A DNA stretch of 64,000 bases, from contig CP141143.1 in NCBI GenBank assembly GCA_035235625.1, positions 5,872,501 through 5,936,500 on the forward strand, given 5' to 3'. The translations under genes and the position numbers were made by a program. Positions 47,784 through 62,430 of this stretch are shown here, piece after piece; position 1 is the stretch's first letter; every line of letters begins with the position of its first letter. This DNA comes from Saururus chinensis (lineage: Eukaryota; Streptophyta; Magnoliopsida; Piperales; Saururaceae). The notes under the pieces were generated by a model. That model made no database searches. It had not been told where the DNA came from and saw nothing but the letters and a program-made list of their open reading frames with translations.

Positions 47784-50157
47784 AACATTGTCACAGCCCA
47801 GATTTTTAAAACTTTTTTTACAATAAAGGACACGAGAGAAATCACGATAATTTTTTTCTTTCTTAAACACAAAATAAATCATCCTATTAAATATTCAGGT
47901 CATGATAACTGGGGTTTACAATTACAAATATCAAAATATATGATATTATTATATGTGTCAAATTTTATAAATAGCAAGTTAACCCTCTAAGTACAAGCCT
48001 GTCATCTGTCCAAAAATAAACAACCAAGTAAAGTTGGCTCTCACGCTAGTAATTACAATTACTTACAAGATTGCAGAAGAAAGAAACTAGATCCCACTAA
48101 TGCAACGTCATCCTCAAATGCCCACCAACGTCTTTGACCTCGCAACGTCCCCATATAAAGAACTTGCATGCAAACAAGACCAAACAGGCAACAAAGCATC
48201 TCCTCCCCCTTGGAGGAGCATTTAAAAGAACAAAAATATTATTTAATATTTTTTGGATCGGGCCAATATCACCCGATATTAGTTGCTATGTACTCATCAG
48301 ACAACATCTCCAATGTTTCCAACAAGATCGGATCTAGACGTAGTTCTGCCTAATGCTACATTATACTAAGAAACATAATATCACATATGAAATGCTTAAG
48401 TATTTTCAAGCAACCTACATTTTATGCAAGTCCTTTAATCGTTCTACTTGTTCTAATTAAACAAGCAATATTAATCAATGTTATTAATTACCTCTTGAAC
48501 CATTGTTCGATAATTAATATCCCTGTCTAATCCCAATGACAGACAGACTCATCATATGTTGACCTAAGTGACAAATAATAACGAAATACCCTGTAATCCA
48601 CCAAGAAGTGTCATCTCCCAACCTAGCCCATAAGGACTAACTAGAGTGGAAGGGCATGACCCACAACTGCACATAAACATAAGTGGTCAGAGACGCCAAC
48701 CAAGCAGGATGTCAGCGACCCTAAATACGTATACACTAAAAGATCCTCAATAAATCTGTGGTGAGCCCGGCTCACATGGAACTCCCTCCAATGGGGAGGT
48801 GCAACTACATGGTCAAATCAGCCACTCTTCAATAGAGCTAAAACTCAAGAAACCATTTTGAACCCTATCTTGCTCATCTATAAGCTAGAATTCCGAATGA
48901 CTATCTCAACCCTATTAGTCCCTTCTAGACTAGGGATAAAACTCGAAACTACAATCGGTTCATCAACCAATACTTATAGTCAGGTCAAAGGCTTTGTTCA
49001 CCGTATGAACTAGTCCCAAACCCCTCTGAGGTATTTTAGTGTTTATCTTGATTAGGTGTTCTTGCCCAATCCAAAGCTATCAAACCCTATCAATTAATCT
49101 TTCAATAATCTTAAGTAGATGATAAATTCTTATCACAACAACAATGACAAAATATTAAAACAAAGAACAACATAAACCATCAGAACTACACAGGTCCAAG
49201 CAGATCATAATATCAATAATAAAATTCATTAATGATATTAAATTGTTCGAGCTCACATGCCTAACCCTCCTTAGGTTAGTTTATTAATCTTTATGAAACT
49301 GGTTGTAATGCACCTAAGGGCATTAGAGTAATTATTCAACATTGGATACAGTCCTCTCTGCACTCGGGTAAGTCTTTAACCTCTCAAAAGGTTTTAGCAT
49401 CATATGGGCCCATTAATAACATCCACGCGAATGGGGGTTGATTTGCATAGGGGTATTTTTTATCATTTGGTTTAAGGCCTTAATGACATCTAACTAGTCC
49501 AAAATTGAACTCAAGCATACTACTTGACTTCATGGACTCTATGTAATTTTCCTAGCATGTGATGGGGTTGTGAACCCCTTGAACCAACCCAAGTTGTCTT
49601 AACAGTTTATGATTAACCCTAAGGTAAGAAGGTCAATTACCCACTCACTGGAATTTTTAATCACTAAGTGGTTTAGCCAATAATTAGGTTGCACATTAAA
49701 ATCTTACTGAGAATTTTTTTAATTTTTAAAATCACTCATAGACCACTGAACCGAAGCCCCTAAGTTGGGTCTAATAATTATTTTATGATTCAACTTATAA
49801 AGGTAAAACTGTAATTACACACCTTTTGTAGATTTTATTTTGCTCTAAAATTTTTTGGAGATGTTTAGTAGGAATTTATGGAAATTCTATAATTTTCTAG
49901 AATTTTTCAAACTCTCTTACAAGGGTGAACTGGGTCAAGAGGTATGGTTTTCATATTTTATACCTTTATTGGGCCGGTTCGGGAATCTAACCTGAACCAG
50001 ACCATCATCTTCAACCCTTGTCTGCACAAAAAAAGAATAGACGTTGTTTTGTTCTTATTTTGTTTCAGTTCAGGTTTTTTCTCAAAAAAAGAATTACCCT
50101 ATATCCCTCAAATTGAATTTGGAAGTCTCCAAGTGATCTAATATATATATATATATA

Positions 50158-50468
<311 letters not shown>

Positions 50469-51944
50469 TGCTTAAATTAACAAGAAGGTGTATGTCATGA
50501 CCTGAGCCTTGAGAAGGGTCCATAGACCACCAATACTATCGGAGTGCACCTGAGCTCAAGTTGTGACAAGATAATAACATATTTTGCAAGGGATAAAGAA
50601 TTTATCTGAAACATGAATAAACTTCCTACTAAACTTTTTTTTTATTGAATCAAATAGAATGAGTTACACCCAAGGGGTGTTCATCTGTAACTACAAAATA
50701 ACTACTAATTCTACAAAGAAATCAAACTAATCCTAATTCCCTTTGTTAACCCTGTGACCGTTATCTCTATCCTTTCTCGATGTTTCTACGCATCCAAATA
50801 TGTAAACAAACCTGCGTACAAAAATACGCCCAGTGGAACTGTAAGGACCCTCATCTCTAAACCGGTTTTGGTTTTCTTTAATTAATGGTTGTCGTGAGAT
50901 TTACGCGTTTCTGATCTAGTCGATGATTTCGTAAATATATAGTGTTTATGATGGTTTTAACTAAAATCAACTTTAAGATTAGTAGTTTTAAGTGATTTTA
51001 AAATAAATGTGAATTTTTGGGATTTTTCTGAATTTTTACTATTTTTCCAAAAATTAGGGTTTTGGCGGGACCCCTGTGGGCCCCACCGACGAAATTTTGA
51101 TTTTTATGTCAAATGAACCTAGACATCTACTTAAGGTCATGCAAAAATTTTTAGAATTTTTTTAGGCTTAATTAGCGCTTAAATTTGCATAATACCCACT
51201 TTTAGCCTACTTTTTCTATTTACACCCCATAACTTACCCATGCATACCCCAACCCTTACTATAAAAGGGCAAACCTGAGTCATTTCTATTTTTGGGAATA
51301 GGCTAAGGAGGGAGGTCTGGCCTAATCCCCACTTAGGCCCAGATGAGAAGCTGATTAAGGTAAGCCTACTCTAATCAAGCACTAAACCCTAGCTTTCTTC
51401 TTAATCTCTTCCAAATCTACTATTTTTCCCTTGTTTTAATTCATTTTTAGACTCAAAAGCTACTGATTTGTGTTTTACTACAAACCTTAGCTTTCAAATT
51501 TTGATTTTTATGTTTAACAAACCCAAGATCTAAGTTTTAATTATGGATTTCTTTGGTAAATCAATTTTGAATGGAGTTTAATTCAAACTCAATGTGTTTG
51601 TAAGGTTTTTAAGAAGGGTGACTCTCAAAACCGAGCTTAATCAAGTGCTAAGGTAATGGGTCTTCGAAATCTCAGTTTATCCATGGTAAAATTCTTGATT
51701 TTTGGCTTATTTCGAATGGAGTTACTTGATTTGGTGTGTTAATGGCATGATTAGAAAATGAAAATATTTAATCCCGATTTCTTAGGGTTTTGCATTATTA
51801 TGATATGGTTTGATATTCTGAAAGTCATGAAGGACTTTTGATGATGATTAGGGTGTTAGATGTGGATTTGAAGTGTTATCAATAGTGTTTCGGTTTGGAT
51901 TTGTGAAAGGAAGAAGATGACCAGTTCTGCCTTGTTGGCGTTTG

Positions 51945-52110
51945 AACGGCCCTCTGGGTGTTCGAACGGAAACACTATCGGAAAGATAATTTTTCAGTTC
52001 AACCGATCGAACGGCCTACTAGGCATTCGAACGGCCAAACTGTGAATTTCAAATTTTTACATTTAACCGATCGAATAGCCTAAAGGGTGTTCGAATGGCT
52101 ACACAGCAGA
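51945..52110 (+). repeat. GTTCGAACGGC array in LTR B
   Basis: About six occurrences of GTTCGAACGG or CGATCGAACGGCC, against about nine in LTR A. The spacing alternates as in A. Confidence 0.7.
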
Positions 52111-53329
52111 ATTGTTTTCTAATGCATGATGTTTATTTTGATGATTCCACTTTAGCTTGCCAATTTCATATAAATGTGGAGTGTTTTAAGCTATGTTATG
52201 CTACTGGAAAGGCATGCTATTAAGATTATGAAGTTGAGATATATGCTTAGAGATTTGTGGAATGACTTATGTTTTGTGGCATGATGTTGGAATTGTCATC
52301 TTAAAATTGTGAATGGTTGATTCCTCATGGTTAAGCATATTTTCAGTAGAACTACAATCTATTATTGGACTGATTTGTTATGATAGAATGTGGTTAGTTG
52401 ATATGTGGATGTTGGTGAATGCTATGACTCAAGAATGAAATGAATGATCTTATATGTGTTTGGCCTTTGAGGTTGAGTTTTCATTTAAGTTATGATTTCA
52501 ATGATTCTTCTCCTATGATTTCCGCTAAAATTCATGTTTAGATGGTAATTCACATGTGTAGTGTGGTAGTGAGTTTAATTTCAAGCATGTTGACATGCAT
52601 TGTGTGAAATGCTTCTACTAGTTACACACACATGTGAGGGTTACATGGTGATGTTGAAGCTTGATATTGTGATTATGAATGATGCATTAGGGGCTGATGA
52701 GAGCACTTATCATGGATTAGGATTCATGTATGCTTTGCCCACGTATGTACCATGCTGCATGCATCATGAAAATGGATTTCCAATTGAGGCTTCATCGTGG
52801 TTAATTGTATTTGACCGATTAGATGCAATGTGGTGAAATTGTGTGCTGGATTGATCGGTCGTGCATTAATCAAAAGTTGATTGGTCCGAAAGGAAACGTT
52901 TTGATTTGAGTTCCTGTGTGGAACGATTGCACTCCCCGGGTTGAGTCTTGTTTAATGGAATGATGTGGGGACGAGTTGTGTACTTGTCTTGCGGATTTGT
53001 GAGAATATTATTATGAGTGTCATCTGGACCCTGAGAATCCAGTGTGGTATGCTGTGTGCACCCCGCTACCACGTGTTCTAGGGTTCTCTGTGTGAGAACT
53101 CAGGCTCTTCCCTCCACAGGAGATGTCCCTGGGCGAACACCCCTGCTCTAGATTCTCTGTGTGAGAATGGGACATCCTTGGTTAGGATTGTCCAGGGCGA
53201 GCAGCATTAGGGATTGACAACCCCGATCTTTCTTGAATTCTTGTGTAGAATTTTGGACCAGGACACGCCTTCGTGGCCTTGTCTATGTCCCGTCTGTGTG
53301 ACACCAAATTTGTGATTACTCTTTGATGG

Positions 53330-53667
53330 AGGATGTTATGATATGATGCATGATGAAATATGTATGTTAGAGATACATTCATGCAGGTTGATTATGATGC
53401 GATGCATGTGAAAATATGTATGTTAGAGATACATCCATGCAGGTTGATTATGATATAATGCATGTGGGAATATGTATGCTAGAGATACATCCATGCAGGT
53501 TGATTATGATATGATGCATGTGGGAATATGTATGTTAGAGATATATCCATGCAAGTTGATTTTGATATGATGCATGATGGAATATGTATGTTAGAGATAC
53601 ATTCATGAAGGTTGGTTATGATATGATGCATGATGGAATTTGTATGTTAGAGATACATTCATGCAGG
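53330..53667 (+). repeat. 56-bp minisatellite in LTR B, six units
   Basis: Six tandem copies of the unit with GATGCATG, TATGTTAGAGATACAT and CATGCAGGTTGATTATG. LTR A has four and LTR C three. Confidence 0.8.
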
Positions 53668-56600
53668 GTTTATGATGGGAATGACAATTATGTGGATTAT
53701 GCACTATGATGCAGTTTTAGGTAACGTGTATGTGTGATCAAAAAATGATGCACCTTGATAATCTTTGATCTGAATGATTATATTGCTATGCTATGCTATC
53801 GTGTTTTGTTTTGGGGCTGCGTGGTGTGACACGTAGATGGACATGATCTCCTCTTTGAGGAAAGGTCGGAGATGACTTGGATGTAATCGTGGAGATCGTT
53901 GTGTGACTTAGTTCCTTTGATTTTGTGTTTTATGTTTAGAACCTTTGTGTAGGGTTCATTGTTTTGAATTTATGTCACATATTACAATTATGTTTGCTTA
54001 AGACTTATTTTGAGCTAGTGTGGGCTTTAGTTGACTAAGCATGTGGGTTTGAGATTAGTTGTTTACTTTGAGATAAGCAACTCTCTTTCTTTCCTTTTAT
54101 TTACTCTTGCTCAAAGGATTGTGCGTATTTCGTAATTCTGTTAATCGCCTGTGGTTAAGGTTAAGTCTTCCGCTAAATCGTTTCTCAATTTCCCTTTGTC
54201 ACCCCCGCATGCTTGACCGGCCCTTGGACCGGGTTCGGCTTGGGTCGGGCATCACCGGTGCGTGACAGGAACGAACATTCCACTCATAAGCTAAAAGCTT
54301 TGTGAGCCTCAAATAAAACATACATTGTAATCTTAGCAATCATTGGTCACACAACAACAACAAATAATCAATCAATCTCCATAATAAAACATCTAACATG
54401 ATTTCTAAATATATTTATATACATGCACCTTATTTAAGATAACCAATCATCATTATCATAATCACTGTATGCATTGTAATTCATAACGTATAATCTACAC
54501 AGCTCATTCCCTATAGCACCCAAAGAATTAGCTATGTGATCGGTGATTTGCACCGGTGCGAATGCGCAGTGAGTAGTCATTCGTGTGCACTCATAATGAC
54601 CCATGAAACCGGGAGAGAACTGCCAAAGGCTGGGTCCACCCTCATCCCTATGTGTCACCTGGGTAGTCTTATTATCTTGAATCCTAAAATGAGTCACCCA
54701 ACCCAAATCTTAACTACCCTTGTCAACCCATCACTCTTAGGTGGGTTCTTAATACCTAGTCTACCAATTAGGCAAGGTATCCCTCTCACGTGCCCAACTC
54801 ATAATCAATCGACATATCATTCACATTAATACAATTCATTATATATCCTTTATTCTCAGCAAGGCCTCCCCTAATAGAATATAAAAGAATCACAGTAGGG
54901 TGTGTCATGTGCACCGTAAGTGCTATATATGTATAATAAAATTCCAATAGGGTCTATACATACATTCAAACGGTTGACTAACAACTCATTATAATATTAT
55001 CAAAGTCGACCTAGATCCTGCAAGGTGAATCTAATAACTATTGACTATGATACATGCCGATCATTAAAACAATGCACCACCAATCTATGGCAGCATACAT
55101 ATGTACACATACATTTGGAGATAATTCATTCCCCAATTTCCCATTTTTTTCTTATAACCCAGAGAGCTCACCCTTTCTTAATTTAAATTAATTACTCCAC
55201 ATACATCTTCATCCACTCCAATCGCTTCTCGTCGAACCAGGGAAGAAGGGGCTGTTTGAGGTGAGAGGGAGGGAGGAGATGAGATTTATAGAGAGGAGAT
55301 GGGGAGAGATGTCAAGGGAGAGGGGAGCAGAATCGTGGGAAGAGAAAACAAGGGTTGTAGGGAAGAAGGACTTCTAGGGGAGAAGGAAATCTCCTTCTCC
55401 TGTTATGCTAGCCGCTGGGGAAGGAAAATTTTCCTTCCCCTTCCCCCGACTCCCTCAGAAATCCCGACGGGTCTGAGTTAAAAAAAATAAAACCCAAATG
55501 CAGGGTTTACAGTGTATCTGTGATATGCTCCTGGGTTCACGGTTTTATTTTGAAGGAGAACTTCCAGTTTTCTTCCAATAATTTAATACATAAGACTTTG
55601 AAATTTTAAGGAATAAAACCAAACATTTGACTACAGAGCTCAATTAGAATATAGTTTAGACTTATAAGTGGAATTCACATGGCTAAGGAAACCAAATCAG
55701 GAACTGATACAGGCACAAAGCATAAACTCATCTCAGCAGAAACATAAGACACACTTAAATCACCCTTCTAGATTTCTCTGTAGTTAAATAGAGTTATGAA
55801 CAATGTATACTCCATCACAGAGTGTAACAATTTAGGACAAAAGCATGGACAACTAATAACATAAAGATAATTCAAGTCATATGGAGAACTCAACGCATAA
55901 AGGAAAGACGTGCTAGTTACACAACATGGAAAAATTACCGTCTGAACGATTGGTTGATAGTATGGAGCAAAATTAAGATAGAGAATTGTTGTAAGGCCAT
56001 TACCAATTATACAAAAAAGAGATTTTTCCATCTCTAATGGTGGAGGTGGGCAGATGGTGCAACTCTACCAGCTCCTCACGTTCTGCATTTTGTCTATTGT
56101 AGTCAAGGATTCCGGCCCTTGACTCTCCCGTCCCTCTATTATCCTGTAATCCTCTCTCTCTTCTCCTCCATCGTTCTTCTATTATTCTCTCTGTTGTTGG
56201 TGACCCGGAGTCGTTCTTTCCCCTCTTCAACATGTAAACCCCCCCCCCCCAATTATGCTCTAAGAATGTCTTTTATAAACATGGAGATTAAGGTTCCTAA
56301 TCCCTCTAGAATTTTGGCCAATACTTCTTACTTAGAGACCCTAATTAAGCATATAAAAAATAAATTTTGCAATTCTAATAAACCGGGCTGCAAGATGACT
56401 TTAACGGGCCAAAAACACGTCTAAATCGGGTAAACGGGCCCTATACAAGATGTTCAACTTTGAACAGTCGTATCTCCCTCATCCGAACTCCGATTCGTGC
56501 GTTCTTGGTTACTGTAGGACATAGAGGGGGAGGTCATAAGCGTCTATACCGTAAAATCGGTGTTTCAAAGCTCTATCTGTCTACTTTCTAAAAGAATTAG

Positions 56601-56741
56601 TTTCAGCCACAAATTCTATCTAGGGAGGAAGTTATTCTATTAAGAATATCAATGGGTCAAACACTCTATTCTCCACGTATTTAATTTTTAAACCTCAGAA
56701 AATTCGGGATATTACAAACATTTAGTGACCAAAGTGAATAT

Positions 56742-56773
56742 AATACTCCCTCTATCCCATATTAATAGCTCTA
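56742..56773. repeat. Left end of a Stowaway MITE, cut by LTR D3
   Basis: CTCCCTCTATCCCATATTAA followed by TAGCTCTA is the standard Stowaway left terminus, compare 10782. It stops exactly where LTR D3 begins at 56774. The other half of the MITE is not in the window. Confidence 0.65.
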
Positions 56774-57424
56774 TGTAACGCCTGCGATTTTTCATATATT
56801 TTCCTCAAAATTCACAAAATTGTTTTGTAATATAACTGCTATAAATCGAAAATACGAAACTTGTGAAAACAATTTTATAATTTAAAACATAGCACATCAG
56901 GTTTCCCATACAAACTTTTACTCATTCAATCAAACATCGTACGGCCAAACCAAACATCCACAGGCACTACTTAAAAATTAGTCGTACAAATAAATTGCTA
57001 TGATCATAGACTTTAAATACAAATCTCTCTTAGGCATCCCTGAGTACAAGTCCTATAACAGTCCACAGTCTAATCCAATCGAAAGTCCAAAATATATAAA
57101 TACATGACTTCTCATCTCACCCAATACAACAAATTGTGGTGCCAATAAACTCGCAGTGAGTCAAACATACACCTAAGTCAATGGGAATCAATCCACCGCT
57201 GAAATGAGCATCCATCTCCAGGAGCTCTTCGTCACAACCTACAAAAGCCTCCCGAACAACGGGGCTAAAAAGTAGGGTAATGAGTATTTTCATACTCAGT
57301 AGAAAAATACCCAGTAGGGGAGTTCTAAACATTGAACTCTGCAAATTCATACATAGATGCGTCCATGCTACTCAAACATGACCAAACAGGTATATCATAA
57401 TCATGCTCATATGCATACAAACAT

Positions 57425-57860
57425 ACCAAATGCACCATCGTGCCAAAGTCATACCAAATGCACCATCATGCCAAAATCATACCAAATGCACCATCATGCC
57501 AAAATCATACCATCAAATTAAACTTACACAAACACCCTTATTCAGGCTCTTACAAACTTACTTGTACCATCGTACGCTTACTCATACAATATACACATAC
57601 TTGTATGACCTTACTTATATAATCATATGCGTACTCATACAGCTTACACATACTTGTATGACCTTACTCGTACAATCATACTGGTACAACCTTACTCGTA
57701 CAGCTTACACAAAATCACACTTACTGTCTTACTCAGAAACATACTCTCACAATCGTACTCATACACATACTCTTACAGTTGTGCTCATACACATACTCTT
57801 ATAGCTGTGCTCATACACATACTCTTACAGTTGTGCTCATACACATACTCTTATAGCCAT
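57425..57860. repeat. Short tandem arrays in LTR D3
   Basis: About three units of 31 bp containing CCAAATGCACCATCATGCC (57425-57510). Then about four units of 28 bp containing CACATACTCTTACAGTTGTG (57760-57860). Threonine/tyrosine/histidine-rich ORFs at 57403-57881 are readings through these arrays, not genes. Confidence 0.7.
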
Positions 57861-58531
57861 GCTTATACTATTGACCACTGAAGCTCATTACAACTAATAA
57901 GCTCCAACGTCGAACGGAAAAGAATGTCACTAGAGCAACACTTGCGGGGAGTGACTAGAGCCATGGACTTTTCCTAAGGTAAGGCACACCAATTCTCATG
58001 GGGCACTGGATCAAACAGGTAAGAGTAGATCCATGATACTACTTATCTGAGTGCGCAAACATAAACACCCACACATAAGGGGTCATACAGTTGCCTACCA
58101 TAATGGGTCTTATAGTGCCAGTGCCACTCTTGGGCAGAAAACATACAACGCCACTTGGACAGAAACATACAGTGCCACTCTTGGGCAGAGCATCAGATAT
58201 CTGGGCTTCATACAGCACATAAACAAAGTAAAAAATGTGCATCGCTCTCAACAGAGCATCAAACGTCTGGGCTTATACATCATGCAGACCAAATCGGAAA
58301 CATATGTCACTCTCAATAGAGCATCATAAGTCTAGTGCTCTATACAGCATACAGACAACATCCCGCAGGATAAACGCCATGGCAAGACATGAGAAAATGC
58401 TCAGCCAACTCATTATTGGCTAGCTCAAACACAGAACTTAATCTGTCAAACCCTCAGGTCTCAAACTCACAATGTTATCATTAGATGTGCTTATAATTCA
58501 AGTTTGAATTAAGTAAATTATGCAGTATAAT

Positions 58532-61500
58532 TGTCACGCCCCGGCAATGCCCGACCCGAGCCGAACCCGGTCCAGGGGCCGGTCAAACGCGCGGGGGCGA
58601 CAAAGTGAAAATTGAGAAAAATGATCTAGCGGAAGACTTAATCCCTAACCACGGGCGATTAACAGAAACACGGAGTGCGCACAATCCTTTGAGCAAGAGC
58701 AAATAAAAAGGGAGAAAATGTGTTGCTTATCACAAAGTAAACAACAATCTCAAACACACAAACTTAGTTAAGTAAAGCCCACACCGGCTCAAAATAAGTC
58801 ATAAGCATCACAATTGCATAATATGACATAAATCTAAACAAGAACCCTACACAAAGGTTCGAACATAAAGCATGAAATAAACGCAGGTAAGTCATGCAAC
58901 GATCTCCATCATCACACCCAAGCTACCTCTGACCTTTCCTCAAAAAGGCAATCCTGTCCGTCTGCGTGTCGCACCACGCAGCCCCAAATCAAAACACAAA
59001 AGAGGGGTGAGTTTTAACACTCAACAATGGTTTTAAATATCACTGTCAACGTAGAAAATACGATAGCTTAGAAATGAGATCGTTTCAGATCAAAGATTTA
59101 CATGGTGCATCACTTTCTGATCACACATTCATATCACTTAACACTGCATCATAATGCATAATTCAACCTGCATGGATGTATCCCTACCATACATATTTCC
59201 ACATGCATTCACATCATAACCAATCCCGCATGGATGTATTTCTAACATACATATTCCCACATGCATAACATCAAAATCAACAAGCATGGATGTATCTCTA
59301 ACATACATATTCCACATGCATAGCATTAACACAATCAACCTCCATCAAGGAGTAATCACACATTAATGTCACACAGACGGGAGCATAGACAAGGCCACAA
59401 AGGCGTGTCCTGGTCCAAAATTCTACACAAGAATTCAAGAAAGATCGGGGTTGTCAATCCCTAATACTGCTCGCCCTGGACGATCATGGCCAAGGATGTC
59501 CCATTCTCACACAGAGAATCTAGAGCAGGGGTGTTCGCCCAGGGACATCTCCTGCGGAGGGAAGAGCCCGAGTTCTCACATAGAGAACCCTAGAACACGT
59601 GGTAGCGGGGTGCACACGGCATACCACACTGGATTCTCAGGGTCCAGATGACACACATAATAATATTCTCACATATCCGCAAGACAAGTACACAACTCGT
59701 CCCCACATCATTCCATTTACACACGACTCAACCCGGAGAGTGCACTCGTTCCACACAGGAACTTCAAATCGTTCCACATAGGAACTTCAAATCAAAATAT
59801 GTCCTTTCGGACCAATCAACTTGCGATTAATCCACGACCGATAAACCCGACACACAATTCCATCACATTGTATCCAATCGGTCAAATTCGATTAATCACG
59901 ATGAAGCCTCAATTAGAAATCCATTTTCATGATGCGTGCAGCATGGTATATGCGTGGGCAAAGCATACATGAATCCTAATCATGATAAGTGCTCTCACCA
60001 GCCCCTAATGCATCATTCATAATCACGATATTAAGCTCCAACATCATCATTTAACTCCCACATGTGTGTGTGTAACTAGTAGAAGCATTTCACATAATGC
60101 ATATCAACATGCTTGAAAATCAACTCACTACCACACTACACATGTGAATTTCTATCTAAACATGAATTCCAGTGGAAATCATAGTAGAAGAATCGTTGAA
60201 ATCATAGCTAGATTCAAAACTCAACCACAAAGGCTAAACGCATATAACATCACTCATTTCATCATTGAGTCATGGCATTCACCAATATTCACACACCATT
60301 AATCACAATCTATCATGACAAATCACTCCAACAATGATTGTAGTCCTACTGAAAATATATGCTTAATCAAAGGGAAACAACCATTCATAATTTCAAGATA
60401 ACGATTCCAACATCATGCCACAAAGCATGTCATTCCACCATCTCTAAGCATATATCTCAACTCCATAAACTCAATAGCATGCATTTCCAGTAGCCTAACA
60501 TAGCTTAAAACACTCCACATTCATATAACATTGGCAAGCCAAAGTGGAATCATCAAAATAGGCATCATACACACAACATACAATTTTCTGTGTAGCCGAT
60601 CGATCGCCCTTCAGGTCGTTCGATCGGTTACATGCAAAATTTTGAAATTTTCAGTTCAGCCGATCGATCGCCCTACAAGGCCAATCGATCGCCAACACGG
60701 CAGAACAGTCATCTTCTTCTTTTCGCAAAATCAAACTGAAACACCATAGATAACACTTCAAATCCACATCTAACACCCTAAACATCATCAAAAGTCCTCC
60801 TTGACTTCCAGAATATCAAACCAAACCATAATAATGCAAAACCCTAAGAAATCGGGATTAAATAATTCCATTTTCTAATCTTGCCATTAACACACTAAAT
60901 CAAGCAAACCATTTCGAAATAAACCAAAAATGAAGAGTTTTACCATGGATAAACAGAGATTTCAAAGACCCATTACCTCAGCACTTGGTTTAGCTCAGAT
61001 TGAAGAGTCACCCTTCTTGAAATCCTTGAAAACACAATGAGTTTGAATTAAACTCTAATGGAAATCGATTTACTCAAGAAATCCCTAATTAAACCTTAGA
61101 TCTAGGGCTTATTGGTAGTAAAAATTGAATTTTGAATGTTAGGGTTTGTAGTAAAACACAAATCAGTAGCTTTTGATGGTCAAAAACGAATTAAATCAAG
61201 GGGAAAATGGTAGATTTGGAAGAAATTAAGAGAAAAGTCATGGATTAGTGCTTAATTAGAGCAAGCTTACCTTAATCGGCTTCTAATTCGGGCCTAAGTG
61301 GGGATTAGGCCAGCCCTCCTTCCTTAGCCTATTCCCAAAAATGGAAATGGCTCTGGTTTGCCCTTTTATAGTAAGGGTTGGGGTAGGCATAGGTAAGTTT
61401 TGAGGTGTAAATACGAAAAGTAGGCTAAAAGTGGGTATTTTACAAATTTAAGCACAAATTAAGCCTAATAAAATTCTAAAAATTTTTGTGTGATCTTAAG

Positions 61501-61792
61501 TATATGTCTAGGTTCATTTGACACAAAAATAAAATTTTCGACCGTGGGGCCCACAGGCGTCCCGCTAAAACTCTAATTTTTGGGAAACTAGTAAAAATTT
61601 CAAAAAATCTCAAAAATTCACATTTGGTTTAAAATCACTCAAAACCACTAATATTGAAGTTAATTTTGGTTAAAACTATCACAAACACTATTTACTTATG
61701 AAATTACCGAATAAGATCAGAAAACGCGTAAATCTCACGATAACCCATAATTTAAGAAAACCAAAACCGGTTTAAAGATGAGGGTCCTTACA
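58532..61792 (-). mobile_element. Solo LTR C (family A), TSD ATAAT
   Basis: A 3261-bp LTR in minus orientation. The plus strand begins TGTCACGCCCCGGCAATG and ends GATGAGGGTCCTTACA. ATAAT lies on both sides (58527-58531 and 61793-61797). The minus-strand TATAAAAGGG is near 61361. It has about three minisatellite units (59160-59340) and four degenerate GATCGATCGCCC motifs (60590-60700). Inserted in D3; the D1 copy has an uninterrupted sequence at the corresponding place (about 28095). Confidence 0.9.
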
Positions 61793-62055
61793 ATAATTAT
61801 GCCAAACAAACTCACAGTCTTCGACTGATCAAACTAAAGCTGAGCTTAATCAAAACCCTAGTTCATCAGGGCAACAAACTTCACTTGACCCATCCATCTT
61901 ACAACATAACTCACCGTACACCAAAATCCTTATGGTCTTACATACTTCGCCATCCACCTTATGGTGAAATCATCTTACACTGACATTATCAAATGAAGCT
62001 CCTCAGAGCCAACCCAGTTGTCGTCCTCTTACTTATACCTCACTTATTATGCTTA

Positions 62056-62414
62056 TGTTGTGGACGATTGTCCACAACGGCCTGGCAGTCGGCATAGGTG
62101 ACAAGAACGGCACAGGGAGGCCGGGAAATGAGAGAGGTAGCGGCATGGCCACTAGACAGGGCGGAGAGGCAGGGGAGGAGAAGAGACAGTTAGACAAGGG
62201 ATAATTCATTTCATAATCCAATGAGGGCCTAGCCCTTACACTTAAATAAGTAAACTAATGGACTCACTAACAGATGTATAAGGCCCGTTAATATAATTAA
62301 AGAAAACACTAATTAACCTAATTACCTAATTGCCCTTATTATATAAAAAACCCTAAATATCCTAATACGTGGCCTCAGTGACACCCCCTGGCAGCCCTTA
62401 GGACGTTCACAACA
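62056..62414 (-). mobile_element. 359-bp LTR of a copia-like element, minus orientation
   Basis: It begins TGTTGTGGACGATTG and ends ACGTTCACAACA on the plus strand, so it has TGTTG...CAACA termini. The left end abuts LTR D3 exactly, at GCTTA. The right flank (TTCCA) does not repeat GCTTA, so this should be one LTR of a longer element whose other end lies further right, not a solo LTR. On the minus strand a purine-rich GCGAAGCGTGGTGGAA immediately precedes it, as a polypurine tract precedes a 3' LTR. The copia assignment rests on size and termini only. Confidence 0.6.
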
Positions 62415-62430
62415 TTCCACCACGCTTCGC
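62415..62430 (-). promoter_or_regulatory. Putative polypurine tract
   Basis: The minus strand reads GCGAAGCGTGGTGGAA directly before the LTR start TGTTG. Polypurine tracts prime plus-strand synthesis in LTR retrotransposons. Motif and position only; two pyrimidines interrupt it. Confidence 0.45.

Larger units (their letters stand above)
50840..54267 (+). mobile_element. Solo LTR B (family A), TSD GGAAC
   Basis: A 3428-bp LTR with start TGTAAGGACCCTCATC and end CACCGGTGCGTGACA. GGAAC lies on both sides (50835-50839 and 54268-54272). It is collinear with A and C, with the TATAAAAGGG box near 51260. It is inserted inside LTR F. No coding region; ORF 52600-52836 has a counterpart at 16001-16237 in A only because the LTRs are related. 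Confidence 0.9.
50493..55511 (-). mobile_element. Solo LTR F, TSD GTGTA, interrupted by LTR B
   Basis: On the plus strand it begins TGTCATGACCTGAGCC and ends GCAGGGTTTACA. GTGTA lies at both flanks (50488-50492 and 55512-55516). Without LTR B and its duplication it is about 1.59 kb. A minus-strand TATAAATC lies near 55284 and the region before it is purine-rich. There is no internal retrotransposon region. ORFs at 54434-54829 are in the LTR and match no family. Confidence 0.8.
56774..62055 (-). mobile_element. LTR D3 (family D), interrupted by C and cut at 62055
   Basis: It begins TGTAACGCCTGCGATT on the plus strand, preceded by CTCTA. It is collinear with D1 from 26460 to about 28366 once LTR C (58532-61792 plus one duplication) is removed. 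Similarity to D1 runs through CACTTATTATGCTTA and stops at 62055, where an element with TGTTG ends starts. The remaining 2.5 kb expected from D1, and the second CTCTA, are not seen and may lie beyond the window. It contains tandem arrays near 57425-57510, 57760-57860 and 58108-58350. Confidence 0.7.

Noticed and set aside
57403-57881. Overlapping Thr/Tyr/His-rich ORFs of 84-133 codons
   Set aside because: They are translations of short tandem arrays in LTR D3.
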